This document shows, one piece after another, positions 20,674 to 21,658 of a DNA stretch of 21,658 bases (position 1 is the first letter of the stretch; each line of letters opens with the position of its first letter). The stretch lies in the NCBI GenBank assembly GCA_036388295.1, contig DASVSC010000307.1:1-21658 (forward strand), written 5' to 3'. Made by a program: the position numbers and the translations under genes. The stretch is from RYN-431 sp036388295. Its GTDB lineage: Bacteria > Planctomycetota > Phycisphaerae > Tepidisphaerales > Tepidisphaeraceae. Below the pieces are notes generated by a model. The model had not been told where the DNA came from. It ran no database searches and was given only the letters and a program-made list of their open reading frames with translations.

Positions 20674-21658
20674 ATGAACATTCTTACTCGCTACATTCTG
20701 TTCACTTATCTGCGGAACTACTTCATCAGCCTGTTCGTGCTGATCGGGTTGTACGTGGTGCTGGACATGGTGCTGAACTTCGACGACTTCGCCGTCAGCC
20801 GGGAAGGCGCGGGGGCGATGTCGGCCGTGGGAAACATCGCCATTTACTACTTCTATCAGTCGTTCCGCATCTTCGCGCAGCTATCTGGCGTCATCCCGGT
20901 CACGGCGGCGGCGTTCACGTTCCTGCGCCTCAGTCGGTTCAATGAACTGACGGCCATGATGGCGGCGGGCATGCATCTGGTGAAGGTGGCCGCGCCGGCG
21001 ATCATCGCGGCCGTGGTGCTGTCGCTGTTTCTGCCGCTGATTAACCAGGAACTGGTCATCCCGGCGATCATCCCGCAACTGTCGCGGTCACGGTCGGAAA
21101 CGCCCGAGGCTAAGCAGAAAGTCATTGCGATCCAGAACCTGCAGGACGAAAAAGGCGGCCTGCTGTTCGCTTCGGTGTACCGCCCGCCGACGGTGTCTGC
21201 CGAGGCGGAGATGGAGAAGGTGACCCTTCTGGAACTGAGCGAGAACTTCGATTTGCAAGCCTGCCTGACCGCCGACCGGGCCACGTTCGATTCCGAAACC
21301 CAAAGCTGGACGCTGGAGAACGGCCTGCGGACGACGAATCTGGCCGACCGCCGTCGCCGCACCGTGCCAGCCGAGGAATACAAGAGCAACGTCACGCCGG
21401 AAGAAATCGCCCTGTTCCGCTCCGGCGACTACGTCGACCTGCTCGCCACGCCGCGCATCAACGAACTGCTGCAGCGTACGCAGATCTACGGCAGCAATGA
21501 CCTGATGCGCGTGAAGCACGCCCGGCTGGCGCAGTTGCTGTTGAACATCATCATGGTGCTGCTGGCCATCAGCAGCGTGCTGATCCGCGAGCAGGGGCAG
21601 TTCAAGTACGCGATGGTCAAGTGCCTGCTGCTGGTCGGCGGGTGCATGAGATCGGAAG
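20674..21658 (+). CDS. Second LptF/LptG family permease, 3' end missing
   Basis: Open from ATG 20674 to the window end; 325 genuine codons, then three adapter-derived ones. GGAGG at 20657-20661 lies 12 nt upstream, somewhat far. Residues 1-35 form the first membrane segment (TRYILFTYLRNYFISLFVLI), a second is near 52-80, followed by the family hallmark FTFLRLSRFNELTAMMAAGM (81-100) and a third segment near 104-124 ending PLINQELVIPAI. The periplasmic part follows (about 130-285), then the fourth membrane segment ARLAQLLLNIIMVLLAISSV. It is of normal LptG dimensions, unlike the longer upstream copy. The gene forms an operon with the upstream family member (6-nt gap), as lptF-lptG usually do. 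The final 30-50 residues with the last segments are not in the window. Confidence 0.9.
   Translation, partial: MNILTRYILFTYLRNYFISLFVLIGLYVVLDMVLNFDDFAVSREGAGAMSAVGNIAIYYFYQSFRIFAQLSGVIPVTAAAFTFLRLSRFNELTAMMAAGMHLVKVAAPAIIAAVVLSLFLPLINQELVIPAIIPQLSRSRSETPEAKQKVIAIQNLQDEKGGLLFASVYRPPTVSAEAEMEKVTLLELSENFDLQACLTADRATFDSETQSWTLENGLRTTNLADRRRRTVPAEEYKSNVTPEEIALFRSGDYVDLLATPRINELLQRTQIYGSNDLMRVKHARLAQLLLNIIMVLLAISSVLIREQGQFKYAMVKCLLLVGGCMRSE
21649..21658 (+). other. Probable Illumina adapter remnant at contig end
   Basis: The last ten bases AGATCGGAAG equal the first ten bases of the TruSeq adapter (AGATCGGAAGAGC). A chance match exactly at the terminus is about one in a million. The bases interrupt an LptG-type membrane segment. 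They should not be treated as genomic. Confidence 0.8.

Noticed and set aside
1..21658. tRNA or rRNA genes
   Set aside because: No cloverleaf with a GTTCRANNC-type arm and CCA-proximal stem, and no rRNA-like sequence, was recognised by eye; a covariance-model scan would be decisive.

Overview
The window looks like a contig end from a high-GC member of the Planctomycetota, probably class Phycisphaerae. This rests on the PEP-CTERM sorting signal of an exported nuclease, the style of the secreted proteins and MFS transporter, several families of palindromic intergenic repeats, and weak or absent Shine-Dalgarno sites with -10-like boxes close to start codons. It is an inference; no rRNA, tRNA or other phylogenetic marker is present. 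The last ten bases match the start of the Illumina TruSeq adapter, so the right edge is probably an assembly artefact.

Layout, left to right. (1) 1-1220: 3' end of a TolC/OprM-type efflux outer-membrane gene and a CecR-like TetR regulator, closed by a hairpin terminator. (2) 1424-4519: an exported endonuclease I with a long C-terminal region and PEP-CTERM anchor, abutting end to end a convergent cytoplasmic GH13 alpha-amylase. (3) 4719-5927: a solitary ftsW. (4) 6078-9535: an MFS transporter overlapping by ATGA a fused Gfo/Idh/MocA dehydrogenase plus aldo-keto reductase. (5) 9625-11886: a divergent pair, a GNAT-like protein and a class III omega-aminotransferase. (6) 12049-13446: a GH88 unsaturated glucuronyl hydrolase. 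(7) 13576-17744, minus strand: ilvB, then by GTGA overlap a small secreted protein, then an ASCH-domain protein and a tail-anchored metallo-beta-lactamase-fold hydrolase. (8) 18062-18814, minus strand: a ComF-like phosphoribosyltransferase. (9) 18949-21658: two consecutive LptF/LptG-family permeases, the second cut by the contig end.

Most genes are ordinary housekeeping or heterotrophic carbohydrate metabolism: alpha-glucan (amylase), uronic-acid oligosaccharides (GH88), a sugar-type uptake and redox pair (MFS plus fusion), branched-chain amino acids (ilvB), cell wall (FtsW), outer membrane (LptFG) and efflux. No CRISPR, prophage, integrase or transposase is visible.

The more unusual features are the two-enzyme dehydrogenase/AKR fusion, five unrelated imperfect palindromes that each occupy a separate intergenic gap, candidate leaderless promoters with a -10 box 6-8 nt before ATG, the PEP-CTERM-anchored nuclease, and an ilvB whose neighbour is a secreted protein instead of ilvN.
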